Assembly (NCBI GenBank): GCA_019635485.1
Contig: JAHBZL010000021.1
Coordinates: forward strand, 1 to 64,000
DNA length: 64,000 nt
Origin: Piscinibacter sp.
GTDB taxonomy: Bacteria > Pseudomonadota > Gammaproteobacteria > Burkholderiales > Burkholderiaceae_C
Direction of reading: 5' to 3'
A model generated the notes under the pieces. That model was not told the origin of the DNA and ran no database searches. It was given only the letters and a program-made list of their open reading frames with translations. A program made the translations under genes and the position numbers. Positions 46,193 to 54,469 of the stretch are shown one piece after another (the stretch's first letter is position 1; each line of letters starts with the position of its first letter).

Positions 46193-47272
46193 ATGTCGCC
46201 CCTTCCCCGCGTCGGATTCGTCCTTGCTTCAGGCAGTGATGCGCCCCTGCCGAGCACCCGCATTTCAGTGCTGAACATGCTGCCCTTCCTGCGAGAGGCG
46301 GGCTACTCGGCCGAGATCGCCCATGCACCCGACCGCGAGTCGCACCAGCCTGACCTGAACGACCTCGATCCGCGTTCGTTGGCCAGTCGGTACGACATCG
46401 TCTACTTTCAGAAGGTAAGAGGGCCGTCCGTCGTGCAACTCGTGCGCAGGCTGGAAACGGACGGCGTACGCACCGTCTACGGCATGTGCGACCTGGTCGA
46501 ACCGGAGATGGTGGCCGCGACCTCGGCCACCGCGGTGGTGACGGACTACCTGCGCCAGCTGCATCCGCCCTCTCTGCGCCACAAGATGCATGTCGTGCAC
46601 GACGGCATCGAGCGTCCCGAGCGCCACCGGGTGCGCCCGAGCGATCACCGCGGTTCGGCCGGGCAGCCGCTGCGCGCCGTGCTGGTGACCTCGGCCAGCC
46701 TCACCGCGCTGCCGGTCATCGGGCGACCCCCATCGTGGCTTTCGGTGACGGTCGTCGGCGCCTATCCGGTGCCGGCGTGGCGCGGGCGCCGGCTGCGCTG
46801 GCTGCGTGGCCAGCTGGCGCAGGCCGCCGATGGGCAGAAGCTCGCCACGGTCTCGTCACTGCTCGACCGCCGCATCGAACGGGTCGCGTGGGACCCCATC
46901 GGCGTGTATGACCAGCTGGAGCGGGCCGACATCGGCATCATCCCGGTCAACACCAACGGCCCCGCCTACTGGAAGGTCAAGTCGGAGAATCGTCTGACCC
47001 TGAAGATGGCCGCAGCCCTGCCGGTGATCGCCACCCCCGTGCCCGCGTATGAGACGGTGGTGGTGCCGGGCGAGAATGCCTTCTTCGCCAACTGCCGCGA
47101 CGAGTGGATGTCGCGCCTCGAGGCGCTGCGCGATCCGGCCCTGCGCCTGTCGATGGGCACCCGGGCACGCGAGGCCGTGCTGCCGCGATTCTCGAAGGAG
47201 GCACAGGCGCAGGCGCTGATCTCGGTACTGCAGGCGGCGCTCGAGCCGGCCACGGCGGACGCCGCCCGATAA
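46193..47272 (+). CDS. Glycosyltransferase-like protein (GT-B, group 1)
   Basis: A 359-aa cytoplasmic GT-B-type protein. The C-terminal donor region has the family pattern ADIGIIPVN, KSENRLTLKMAAALPVIATP and VVPGENAFFA. The N-terminal acceptor domain is poorly conserved. ATG 46193 is chosen because GGGAG lies ten bases ahead; ATG 46184 would stand too close. It is divergent from lolC and stands alone, without other polysaccharide genes. Somewhat lower G+C than its neighbours suggests acquisition. Sugar and acceptor are unknown. Confidence 0.78.
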   Translation: MSPLPRVGFVLASGSDAPLPSTRISVLNMLPFLREAGYSAEIAHAPDRESHQPDLNDLDPRSLASRYDIVYFQKVRGPSVVQLVRRLETDGVRTVYGMCDLVEPEMVAATSATAVVTDYLRQLHPPSLRHKMHVVHDGIERPERHRVRPSDHRGSAGQPLRAVLVTSASLTALPVIGRPPSWLSVTVVGAYPVPAWRGRRLRWLRGQLAQAADGQKLATVSSLLDRRIERVAWDPIGVYDQLERADIGIIPVNTNGPAYWKVKSENRLTLKMAAALPVIATPVPAYETVVVPGENAFFANCRDEWMSRLEALRDPALRLSMGTRAREAVLPRFSKEAQAQALISVLQAALEPATADAAR

Positions 47273-47273
47273 T
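47268..47273 (+). promoter_or_regulatory. Candidate -10 box (GATAAT) directly before the recJ partner gene
   Basis: GATAAT overlaps the TAA stop of the glycosyltransferase gene and ends seven bases before the ATG at 47280. Transcription would begin at or very near the start codon, giving a leaderless message. No clear ribosome site exists, which agrees. Confidence 0.4.
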
Positions 47274-47279
47274 GGCCGC

Positions 47280-48212
47280 ATGCATCTGCTGGTCCCGTTC
47301 GCCTCGGCACTCGCCGAGGCCGGGGTGTACGCCTTGCGCGACCTCGAGCTCCCCCACCTCGCCCGCCTGCTGCCGCGTCTCGCGCCGGCGGCCCGCCTCG
47401 GCACCGACGAGTTCAGCCTGCACCCGCCGCACGAGTGCGCCCTGGCCGCCGCGTGGGGCTGGCAAGGAGGCGAGGGGCGGCTGCCGTTTGCCGCGCGGGC
47501 GGCGGCGGCGGACGGCATCGAGGTGCTCGACCTCCCCTGGGGCCTGCTGACGCCGGTGCACTGGTCGGTCGGCCGCGACCGCATCACGCTGGCGGATCCG
47601 GCACTGCTGCAGCTCGACGCCGCCGAATCGCGTGCACTGTTCGACGCGGTACGCGGCCTGTTCGAGAGCGAAGGCTTCGTCGCCGTCTGGGGCGCGCCGC
47701 AGCGCTGGTACCTGGCCGGCGAGGCGCTGGCCGACCTGCCGTGCGCCTCGCTGGACCGCGTCGTCGGCCGCAACGTCGACCCCTGGCTGCCCGAAGGGCC
47801 GGCCGGGCGCCTGCTGCGCCGGCTGCAGAACGAGGTGCAGATGCTGCTGTACACGCATCCGCTGAACGATGCGCGCGAGCAGCGCGGCGACCTGCCCTGC
47901 AACGCGCTGTGGCTGAGCGGCTGCGGGCGCCTCCAGGCGGTCACCGGCACGGCGCCGGAAGTCGACGAGCGCCTGAAGGCGCCGCTGCTGCGCGAGGACT
48001 GGGCGGCCTGGGCCGAAGCCTGGCGGGAACTCGACGCCGGACCGATCGCGGCGCTGACCGACGCGGTCGCGCGCGGCGAGCGCGACATTGCGCTGACGCT
48101 GTGCGGCGAGCGCTTCGCGCAGCGCTACGAGCCCGCGGCGGCGCCGTTCTGGCAACGCTGGGCGCAACGCTGGCGCAGCGCGGCTCCCGCGCAGGCGCTG
48201 GAGGTGCTCTGA
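47280..48212 (+). CDS. Conserved hypothetical protein co-encoded with recJ
   Basis: A 310-aa soluble protein of unknown function. It has Trp-rich segments (EVLDLPWGLLTPVHWSVG, PQRWYLAGEALADLP) and a later WLSGCGRL. Such proteins stand directly before recJ in many betaproteobacteria; some are labelled phosphoglycerate-mutase-like on weak grounds. The stop overlaps the recJ start (TGATG), so the two are translated together. No catalytic motif is clear. A role in DNA repair or in regulating RecJ is inference from position. Confidence 0.72.
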   Translation: MHLLVPFASALAEAGVYALRDLELPHLARLLPRLAPAARLGTDEFSLHPPHECALAAAWGWQGGEGRLPFAARAAAADGIEVLDLPWGLLTPVHWSVGRDRITLADPALLQLDAAESRALFDAVRGLFESEGFVAVWGAPQRWYLAGEALADLPCASLDRVVGRNVDPWLPEGPAGRLLRRLQNEVQMLLYTHPLNDAREQRGDLPCNALWLSGCGRLQAVTGTAPEVDERLKAPLLREDWAAWAEAWRELDAGPIAALTDAVARGERDIALTLCGERFAQRYEPAAAPFWQRWAQRWRSAAPAQALEVL

Positions 48213-49948
48213 TGGGTATCCCCGGGCCGACGCTGCTGCGCCGCGATGCGCCGCCGCGCAGCGTGTGGGCGCTCGAGCAGGCCGGCGTGCCGCCGCTGCT
48301 TGCGCGGTTGTACGCGGCCCGCGGCGTGCGCGGCGCCGACGAGCTCGACGACGCACTGGCCCAGCTGCTGCCGCCGGCCGGGCTGCATGCGGCCGACGCC
48401 GCCGCGCGGCTGCTGGCCGACGCCCTGCAGCTCGGGCGCCGCATCTGCATCGTCGCCGACTACGACTGCGATGGCGCCACCGCCTGCGCCGTCGCGCTGC
48501 GCGGCCTGCGCCTGCTCGGCGCCGACCCGGCCACGCTCGGCTATGTCGTGCCGGACCGGGCCGTGCACGGCTACGGGCTCACGCCCGCGATCGTCGACCT
48601 CGCGCTGCAGCAGCGCCCGGACGTGCTGGTCACGGTCGACAACGGCATCGCCAGCCTGGCCGGCGTCGCGCACGCGCGAGCGCACGGCCTCGCGGTGTTG
48701 GTGACCGACCATCACCTGCCGGCGCGCGAGCACGACGCGACGCTGCTGCCCGAGGCGGACGTCATCGTCAACCCGAACCAGCCGGGCTGCGGCTTCGCGA
48801 GCAAGAACCTGGCGGGTGTCGGCGTGATGTTCTACGTGCTGCTGGCGCTGCGCGGCGAACTGCGCGCCCGCGGCCGCTTCGACGCGGCCACCCAGCCGCG
48901 CCTGGACACGCTGCTGGACCTCGTCGCGCTCGGCACGGTGGCCGACGTGGTGCGGCTGGATGCGAACAACCGGCGCCTGGTGGCGCAGGGCCTCAAGCGC
49001 ATCCGCGCCGGGCGGGCGCACGCCGGCGTCGCGGCGCTGTTCGCCGCGGCCGGGCGCGATGCGCGCCGCGCCAGCGCGTTCGATTTCGGGTTCGCGCTCG
49101 GCCCGCGCATCAACGCCGCCGGGCGCCTGTCGGACATGACGCTCGGCATCGAATGCCTGCTGACCGACGACGCGGGCCGCGCGGCCGAACTCGCGCAGAA
49201 GCTCGATGCGATCAACCGCGAGCGCCGCGAGGTCGAGACCGGGATGCGCGAACAGGCCGAGCTGCAGCTGGAGCGGCTGATGCCCGACGGCGAGCCGCCG
49301 CCGGCGCTGGCGCTGTTCGACGCCGAGTTCCACGAAGGGGTGGTCGGGATCGTCGCGGCGCGTGTCAAGGACCGGCTGCACCGTCCCACCTTCGTTTTCG
49401 CGCGCGGACAGGACGGGCTGCTGAAGGGCTCGGGCCGCTCGATCCCGGGCTTCCACCTGCGCGACGCGCTGGACCTCGTCAGCAAGCGGGCCCCGGGCGT
49501 GCTGCTGCGCTTCGGCGGCCACGCGATGGCGGCCGGCTGCACGCTCGCCGCCGAGGGGCTGCCGGCCTTCGCGGCCGCCTTCCGGCAGGTCGCGCAAGAG
49601 GGACTGGACGCGGCGACCCTGCAGCGTCGGCTGCTGACCGACGGGCCGCTCGCGCCGGAGCAGTTCGATGCGGACACCGTGCGCACGCTCGACGCCCAGG
49701 TCTGGGGCCAGGCGTTCGAGCCGCCACTGTTCTGCGACGAGGTCGAGGTGGTGTCGCAGCGCCTGGTCGGCGAACGTCACCTGAAGCTCGGCGTTCGTCA
49801 TGGGCGCGCCCTGCGCGACGCGATCTGGTTCGGTCGCAGCGAACCGCTGCCCCCACGTGTGCGCCTGGCCTACCGGCTGGCGCTGGACGAGTACAACGGC
49901 CGCGAGCGCGTGCAGATGGTGGTCGAGGCCTGCGAGGCTTGCGCATGA
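48212..49948 (+). CDS. recJ: Single-stranded-DNA-specific exonuclease RecJ
   Basis: A 578-aa 5'-3' ssDNA exonuclease of the DHH phosphoesterase family. DHH-domain metal motifs are ADYDCDGATA (near 85), VTVDNG and VTDHHLP. The DHHA1 motif GGHAMAAG is near residue 434, with the OB-like C-terminal part after it. It acts in RecF recombination, mismatch repair and fork processing. Its start is the TGATG overlap with the preceding gene. Length is typical. Confidence 0.96.
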   Translation: MGIPGPTLLRRDAPPRSVWALEQAGVPPLLARLYAARGVRGADELDDALAQLLPPAGLHAADAAARLLADALQLGRRICIVADYDCDGATACAVALRGLRLLGADPATLGYVVPDRAVHGYGLTPAIVDLALQQRPDVLVTVDNGIASLAGVAHARAHGLAVLVTDHHLPAREHDATLLPEADVIVNPNQPGCGFASKNLAGVGVMFYVLLALRGELRARGRFDAATQPRLDTLLDLVALGTVADVVRLDANNRRLVAQGLKRIRAGRAHAGVAALFAAAGRDARRASAFDFGFALGPRINAAGRLSDMTLGIECLLTDDAGRAAELAQKLDAINRERREVETGMREQAELQLERLMPDGEPPPALALFDAEFHEGVVGIVAARVKDRLHRPTFVFARGQDGLLKGSGRSIPGFHLRDALDLVSKRAPGVLLRFGGHAMAAGCTLAAEGLPAFAAAFRQVAQEGLDAATLQRRLLTDGPLAPEQFDADTVRTLDAQVWGQAFEPPLFCDEVEVVSQRLVGERHLKLGVRHGRALRDAIWFGRSEPLPPRVRLAYRLALDEYNGRERVQMVVEACEACA

Positions 49949-50006
49949 GCACACCGGGCCGCTCCCAGGCACGACTCCCGGAGTGCGCAGCACGGAGGGC
50001 CGTCGA

Positions 50007-51119
50007 GTGACGCTCCCGCTCGCCCGCCGTCGTGCGCTGCTGCTGGCCGCGCTGGCCGCCCCGCTGGCCCGGGCCGCCACCGCGCCGGCACCGGTGACGT
50101 TCACGAGCGGTCTCGACCGCCCCTGGGGGCTCGCGTTCCTGCCCGATGGCCGCCTGCTCGTCACGCAGAAGAGCGGTGCGCTGGTCTTCGTGTCGGCCGA
50201 CGGACGCCAGGTGTCGGCACCGCTGGGGGGCGTGCCGGAGGTGGCCGACAGTGGCCAGGGCGGCCTGCTCGACGTTGCGCTCGACCCGGACTTCGCGACG
50301 CGGCCCGACGTCTACCTCAGCTACGCCGAGCGCGATGGCCTGGGCAGCGGCACGGCCGTCGCACGCGGCCGGCTGGCCGGCGCCGCGCTGCGCGACACCA
50401 CGGTGATCTTCCGCCAGCAGCCCAAGGTCTGGGGCAGCGGCCACTTCGGCGCGCGGCTGGTGTTCGCGCGCGACAAGACCCTGTTCGTGACGCTGGGCGA
50501 GCGCCAGAAGGGCGAACCCGCCCAGGACCTGGCCAGCCACCTCGGCAAGGTCGTCCGCCTGAACCGCGACGGCAGCGTGCCCGCCGACAACCCACGGATC
50601 CCGGGCGCGCGGCCGGAGATCTGGAGCTATGGCCATCGCAACCCGCAGGGCGCGGCGCTGCACCCTCGAACCGGCGAGTTGTGGCTGGTCGAGCACGGCC
50701 CGCAGGGCGGCGACGAGCTGAACATCGCCCGCGCCGGCGGCAACTACGGCTGGCCGCAGCGCAGCTTCGGCTGCCCGTACGGCGCGCCGGTCGGCGAGGA
50801 CTGCCGGATCGGCGGCGGCGCGCATGCGGACGACCAGGTCGGCCCGCTGACCACCTGGACGCCGACCTCGATCGCGCCCAGCGGCATGGCCTTCTGCAGC
50901 GGGCGCATGTTCCCCGAGTGGCGCGGCAACCTGTTCGTCGGTGCGCTGGCCGGCACCGCGCTCTGGCGGCTGACGCTGGACGGGGAGCGCGTCGTCGCAC
51001 GCGAGGCGCTGTACGCGTCGCTGCGCGAGCGCATCCGCGACGTGCGCGAGGCGCCGGACGGCGCCCTGCTGCTGCTCACCGACAGCCGTCAGGGTCGCAT
51101 CCTGCGCGTCGCGCGCTGA
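50007..51119 (+). CDS. PQQ-dependent aldose sugar dehydrogenase (YliI/Asd-like)
   Basis: A 370-aa exported six-bladed propeller enzyme. The signal region LARRRALLLAALAAPLARA ends near residue 23 and has three arginines, but it is not a full Tat motif. Family motifs include LDRPWGLAFLPDGRLLVT, GGLLDVALDPDF, SYGHRNPQG and VEHGPQGGDELN. It oxidises aldoses in the periplasm using PQQ, passing electrons to the respiratory chain. No PQQ-synthesis genes are nearby. It starts at GTG 50007 with a GGAGGG ahead; the upstream recJ gene ends 58 bases before. Confidence 0.88.
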   Translation: MTLPLARRRALLLAALAAPLARAATAPAPVTFTSGLDRPWGLAFLPDGRLLVTQKSGALVFVSADGRQVSAPLGGVPEVADSGQGGLLDVALDPDFATRPDVYLSYAERDGLGSGTAVARGRLAGAALRDTTVIFRQQPKVWGSGHFGARLVFARDKTLFVTLGERQKGEPAQDLASHLGKVVRLNRDGSVPADNPRIPGARPEIWSYGHRNPQGAALHPRTGELWLVEHGPQGGDELNIARAGGNYGWPQRSFGCPYGAPVGEDCRIGGGAHADDQVGPLTTWTPTSIAPSGMAFCSGRMFPEWRGNLFVGALAGTALWRLTLDGERVVAREALYASLRERIRDVREAPDGALLLLTDSRQGRILRVAR

Positions 51120-51133
51120 ACCGGGCGGCTCCC

Positions 51134-51139
51134 TACAAT
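51134..51139 (+). promoter_or_regulatory. Candidate -10 box (TACAAT) before the PHP phosphoesterase gene
   Basis: TACAAT ends seven bases before GTG 51146 and 28 before ATG 51167. A start of transcription near 51146 would give either a leaderless message from GTG or a 20-base leader without ribosome site from ATG. No -35 is seen. Confidence 0.45.
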
Positions 51140-51145
51140 TCGAGG

Positions 51146-52018
51146 GTGACCCAGCCGCCTTCGTGGATGAACGCCGACCTGCACTGCCACTCCACCGTCT
51201 CCGACGGCACGCTCAGCCCGGAGGCACTGGCCGCGCGCGCCAAGGGCAACGGCGTCGAACTCTGGGCACTGACGGACCACGACGAGATCCGCGGCCAGCG
51301 GCGCGCCCGTGAGGCGGCGCTGGCTCTCGGGCTGCCCTACCTGACCGGCACGGAGATCTCGGTCAGCTTCGTCGGCGTCACGGTGCACATCGTGGGGCTG
51401 GGCTTCGATGCGGACGACGCGGCGCTCGCCGCCGGCCTGCAGGCCGCGCGCGGCGGCCGCCGCGAACGCGCGCTCGAGATGGATGCCAGCCTGGCGCAGG
51501 CCGGCATCCACGGCAGCTTCGAGGGCGCGCTGAAGTACGTCGGCAACCCGGACCTGATCTCGCGCACCCACTTCGCGCGGCACCTGGTCGAGACCGGCGT
51601 GTGCAGCGACACCGCGGACGTGTTCCGCCGCTACCTCACCGAGGGCAAGCCGGGCTTCGTGCCGCACCGCTGGGCCTCGCTGCGCGATGCGGTGCACTGG
51701 ATCACCGAGGCCGGCGGCCTGGCGGTGATCGCCCACCCGGCGCGCTACAAGTTCACCGCCAACGAGGAGCATGCGCTCTTCACCGAGTTCATCGGCCACG
51801 GCGGGCGCGGCGTCGAGGTCGTGACCGGCAGCCACAGTGCCGCCGAGGCCGTGCGCTACGGGCAGACCGCGCTGGAATACGGCCTGCTGGCCTCGCGCGG
51901 CAGCGACTTCCACAGCCCCGGCGAAAGCCACACCGACCTGGGTGCGCTGCCGGAGCTGCCGGGCACGCTGTCGCCGGTCTGGGAAGCGCTCGAAGACCGC
52001 ATCGTGCGACCCCAATGA
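51146..52018 (+). CDS. PHP-domain phosphoesterase (RNase AM/YciV-like)
   Basis: A 290-aa metal-dependent phosphoesterase. PHP motifs are NADLHCHSTVSDG (8-20), LTDHDEI, and further His/Asp ligands in VIAHPAR and SRGSDFHSPG. E. coli YciV (RNase AM) trims 5' ends of rRNA and hydrolyses pAp. Start GTG 51146 is annotated; ATG 51167 (MNADLHCHS) is nearly as good. It overlaps the next gene (ATGA). With yciO two genes on, it recalls the E. coli yciV–yciO neighbourhood. Confidence 0.9.
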   Translation: MTQPPSWMNADLHCHSTVSDGTLSPEALAARAKGNGVELWALTDHDEIRGQRRAREAALALGLPYLTGTEISVSFVGVTVHIVGLGFDADDAALAAGLQAARGGRRERALEMDASLAQAGIHGSFEGALKYVGNPDLISRTHFARHLVETGVCSDTADVFRRYLTEGKPGFVPHRWASLRDAVHWITEAGGLAVIAHPARYKFTANEEHALFTEFIGHGGRGVEVVTGSHSAAEAVRYGQTALEYGLLASRGSDFHSPGESHTDLGALPELPGTLSPVWEALEDRIVRPQ

Positions 52019-52968
52019 ACCCGGGCCGCCCGGGACAGCATCCCGCGCTGGGCATCGGCCTGGTGCTGGTCATGACCGCCTGTTTCGCGAGCATGGACAG
52101 CACCGTGAAGTACCTGGGCGCCTTCGTGCCGGTGCTGGTGATCCTGTGGTCGCGCTACAGCGTGCAGGCGGCGGCGATGGGCCTGTGGCTGGTGCGCGCG
52201 CGGCGGCGCCCCGGCGGCGCCGGATTTCGCTCGGCGCACCCGCGCTTCCAGCTCGCCCGCGGCCTGCTGCTGCTGTCCAGCTCGATGTTCAGCTTCTTCG
52301 CGCTGCAGCACCTGCCGGTCGCGGAGTTCACCGCGATCAACATGCTGACGCCGGTGGCGGTCACGCTGATGGCGGGCTGGTTCCTGCACGAGCGCGTCTC
52401 GCGGCTGCGCTGGCTGCTGGTGATCGGTGGCCTCGTCGGGGCGCTGATCGTGATCCGGCCGGGCAGCGGCCTGTTCGGCTGGGCCGTGCTGCTGCCGCTG
52501 GCGGGCATGTTCAGCTACGCCTGCTTCCAGGTGCTGACCAGCAAGCTCTCCGGGCTCGAGGACCCGTTCACCACCCACTTCTACACCGGGCTGGTCGGCT
52601 CGCTGCTGCTCACGGCGATCCTGCTGGCCAGCAGCCTCGATCTGGGGCCCACGCTGCGCGGCACGGCGCCCCATCAGTTCGGGCTGCTGCTGCTGATCGG
52701 CGCGCTGGGCACCTCGGGCCACCTGATGCTCGTGCTGGCGTTCCGGCTCGCGCCGACCGCGACGCTGATGCCCTTCATGTACGCCCAGCTGGGCATGGCG
52801 GTGATCGTCGGATGGCTCGTGTTCCGCCACGCGCCGGACCTGTGGGGCTGGATCGGCATGGCGGTGATCGCCGGCTGCGGCGCGGCCAGCGCGTGGCTGA
52901 ACGTGCGCGAGGCGACGCAGCGCCAGCAGGCGCTGTCGGCCGTCTCGGTGGACAGCGTCGTCGACTGA
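52015..52968 (+). CDS. EamA/DMT-superfamily exporter
   Basis: A 317-aa membrane protein with about ten helices. The first EamA repeat starts LGIGLVLVMTACFASMDSTV, the second near residue 160 (PLAGMFSYACFQVLTSKL). It resembles the RhaT/S-adenosylmethionine-uptake-like group, but substrate is unassigned. Its start overlaps the PHP gene by four bases and yciO starts 12 bases after its stop, so it is inserted into an otherwise conserved pair and co-transcribed. Confidence 0.87.
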   Translation: MNPGRPGQHPALGIGLVLVMTACFASMDSTVKYLGAFVPVLVILWSRYSVQAAAMGLWLVRARRRPGGAGFRSAHPRFQLARGLLLLSSSMFSFFALQHLPVAEFTAINMLTPVAVTLMAGWFLHERVSRLRWLLVIGGLVGALIVIRPGSGLFGWAVLLPLAGMFSYACFQVLTSKLSGLEDPFTTHFYTGLVGSLLLTAILLASSLDLGPTLRGTAPHQFGLLLLIGALGTSGHLMLVLAFRLAPTATLMPFMYAQLGMAVIVGWLVFRHAPDLWGWIGMAVIAGCGAASAWLNVREATQRQQALSAVSVDSVVD

Positions 52969-52980
52969 CGCGGACCGGCC

Positions 52981-53616
52981 ATGTCCCAGTACTTCGAGGT
53001 CCATCCCGACAACCCGCAGCCGCGCCTGCTGAAGCAGGCGGTGCAGATCCTGCACGCCGGCGGCATCGCCGCGATCCCGACCGATTCCAGCTACGCGCTG
53101 GTCTGCCACCTGGACGACAAGGCGGCCGCGGAACACCTGCGCCGCATCCGCCAGGTCGACGACAAGCACCACCTGACGCTGCTGTGCCGCGACCTCAGCG
53201 AACTGGCCAGCTACGCCCGCGTCGACAACCGCCAGTACCGCCTGCTCAAGCTCGGTACGCCCGGGCCGTTCACCTTCATCCTGGAGGCCACCAAGGAAGT
53301 GCCGCGGCGCGTCTCGCATCCGTCGCGGCGCACGATCGGCCTGCGCGTGCCGGACCACCGCGTGACGCAGGCGCTGCTCGAGCAGCACGGCGCGCCGCTG
53401 CTCGCCACCACGCTGATCGCGCCCGGCGAGCACGAGCCGATGAACGATCCGCACGAGATCCGCGAACGCTTCCAGAAGCTGCTGCAGGCGGTGGTCGATG
53501 CCGGCGCCTGCCCGATGCAGCCGACCACGGTGGTGGACCTCTCCGGCGGGGACCCGGTGCTGGTGCGCCAGGGGCGCGGCGACCCGCACGTGCTGGGGCT
53601 GGACCCCGAACCCTAG
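52981..53616 (+). CDS. yciO: YciO/YrdC/Sua5-family protein
   Basis: A 211-aa single-domain protein of the YrdC fold. The nucleotide-binding region reads IPTDSSYALVCHLDDKAA where TsaC has PTETVYGLG; KxR-type residues are altered to DDKHHLTLLC. PGPFTFILEA and RRTIGLRVPDH follow. This pattern matches YciO, a paralogue of the threonylcarbamoyl-AMP synthase TsaC, rather than TsaC itself. Its exact role is uncertain. Its TAG stop shares the CTAG tetranucleotide with the convergent folE2 stop. Confidence 0.87.
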   Translation: MSQYFEVHPDNPQPRLLKQAVQILHAGGIAAIPTDSSYALVCHLDDKAAAEHLRRIRQVDDKHHLTLLCRDLSELASYARVDNRQYRLLKLGTPGPFTFILEATKEVPRRVSHPSRRTIGLRVPDHRVTQALLEQHGAPLLATTLIAPGEHEPMNDPHEIRERFQKLLQAVVDAGACPMQPTTVVDLSGGDPVLVRQGRGDPHVLGLDPEP

Positions 53617-54401
53617 CGTTCGATGCGGGCGACCGCGCTGTGCGCGTGGATCGACTCGAAGTTCTCGACGTCGACCACATAGCGACCGACACGCGGGTCC
53701 GCGTTCAGGCGCAACGCGACATCGCGCACCAGGTCCTCGACGAACTTGGGGTTCTCGTAGGCCCGCTCGGTGACCCATTTCTCGTCGCTGCGCTTGAGCA
53801 TCGGCCAGATCTCGCTGGAGGCCGAGTCCTCGGCGAAGCGCACCAGCTCGGCCCAGGCGATGTCCTGCAGCAGCTCGACGCGGATCGTCACGTGCGAGCG
53901 CTGGTTGTGCGCGCCGTAGTCGGAGATCTCCTTCGAGCACGGGCACAGGGACTTGACCGGCACCACGGCCTCGGCCCAGACGGCGACCGCACCATCCTTC
54001 GCCTCGGCGATCCAGCGGCCCTGGTACTCCAGCAGGCTCTCGACGCCGGACACGGGTGCGCGCTTGCGCAGGAAGAACGGGAAGCGCGCCTCGACGCGCC
54101 CCGTGTCGGCGTGCAGGCGTTCCAGCATCGCCAGCGTCTGCCGGCGCAGTTCGTCAGCGTCGATCGCCTGGTCGAGCGACTCGAGCCAGGCGACGAAGCG
54201 CGACATATGCGTGCCCTTCTGCTCGGCCGGCAGCGCGACGTCCAGGTCCCAGGACGCGACGGTCGCCAGCTCGGCCCGTCCGAGCCGCAGCTGCATCGGG
54301 TAGCGCACGCCGCGCACGCCGACGCGCTGGATCGCGATGTGGCGCTCGTCCCGGGCACTCTGGGTGTCGGGAATGTGCAGCGCGTCCTTGAGATTGCTCA
54401 T
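53613..54401 (-). CDS. folE2: GTP cyclohydrolase FolE2 (type IB)
   Basis: A 262-aa enzyme that converts GTP to dihydroneopterin triphosphate, the first step of folate synthesis. Family motifs are ALPAEQKGTHMSRF near residue 57-70, and SLCPCSKEISDYGAHNQRS with the metal-binding Cys near residue 152. FolE2 does not need zinc, unlike FolE. It lies downstream of dxs on the same strand. The stop overlaps the convergent yciO stop. Confidence 0.95.
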   Translation of the reverse strand: MSNLKDALHIPDTQSARDERHIAIQRVGVRGVRYPMQLRLGRAELATVASWDLDVALPAEQKGTHMSRFVAWLESLDQAIDADELRRQTLAMLERLHADTGRVEARFPFFLRKRAPVSGVESLLEYQGRWIAEAKDGAVAVWAEAVVPVKSLCPCSKEISDYGAHNQRSHVTIRVELLQDIAWAELVRFAEDSASSEIWPMLKRSDEKWVTERAYENPKFVEDLVRDVALRLNADPRVGRYVVDVENFESIHAHSAVARIER

Positions 54402-54469
54402 GGCTCAAGCATGACAGCAAACCGCCCGGCGCGTCGCCACGGGGACTTGAACGCGCACTTCAACGCCCT

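Noticed and set aside
54402..54469. Zur-type zinc operator before folE2
   Set aside because: folE2 is Zur-controlled in some bacteria, but the AT-rich Zur dyad is not present here.
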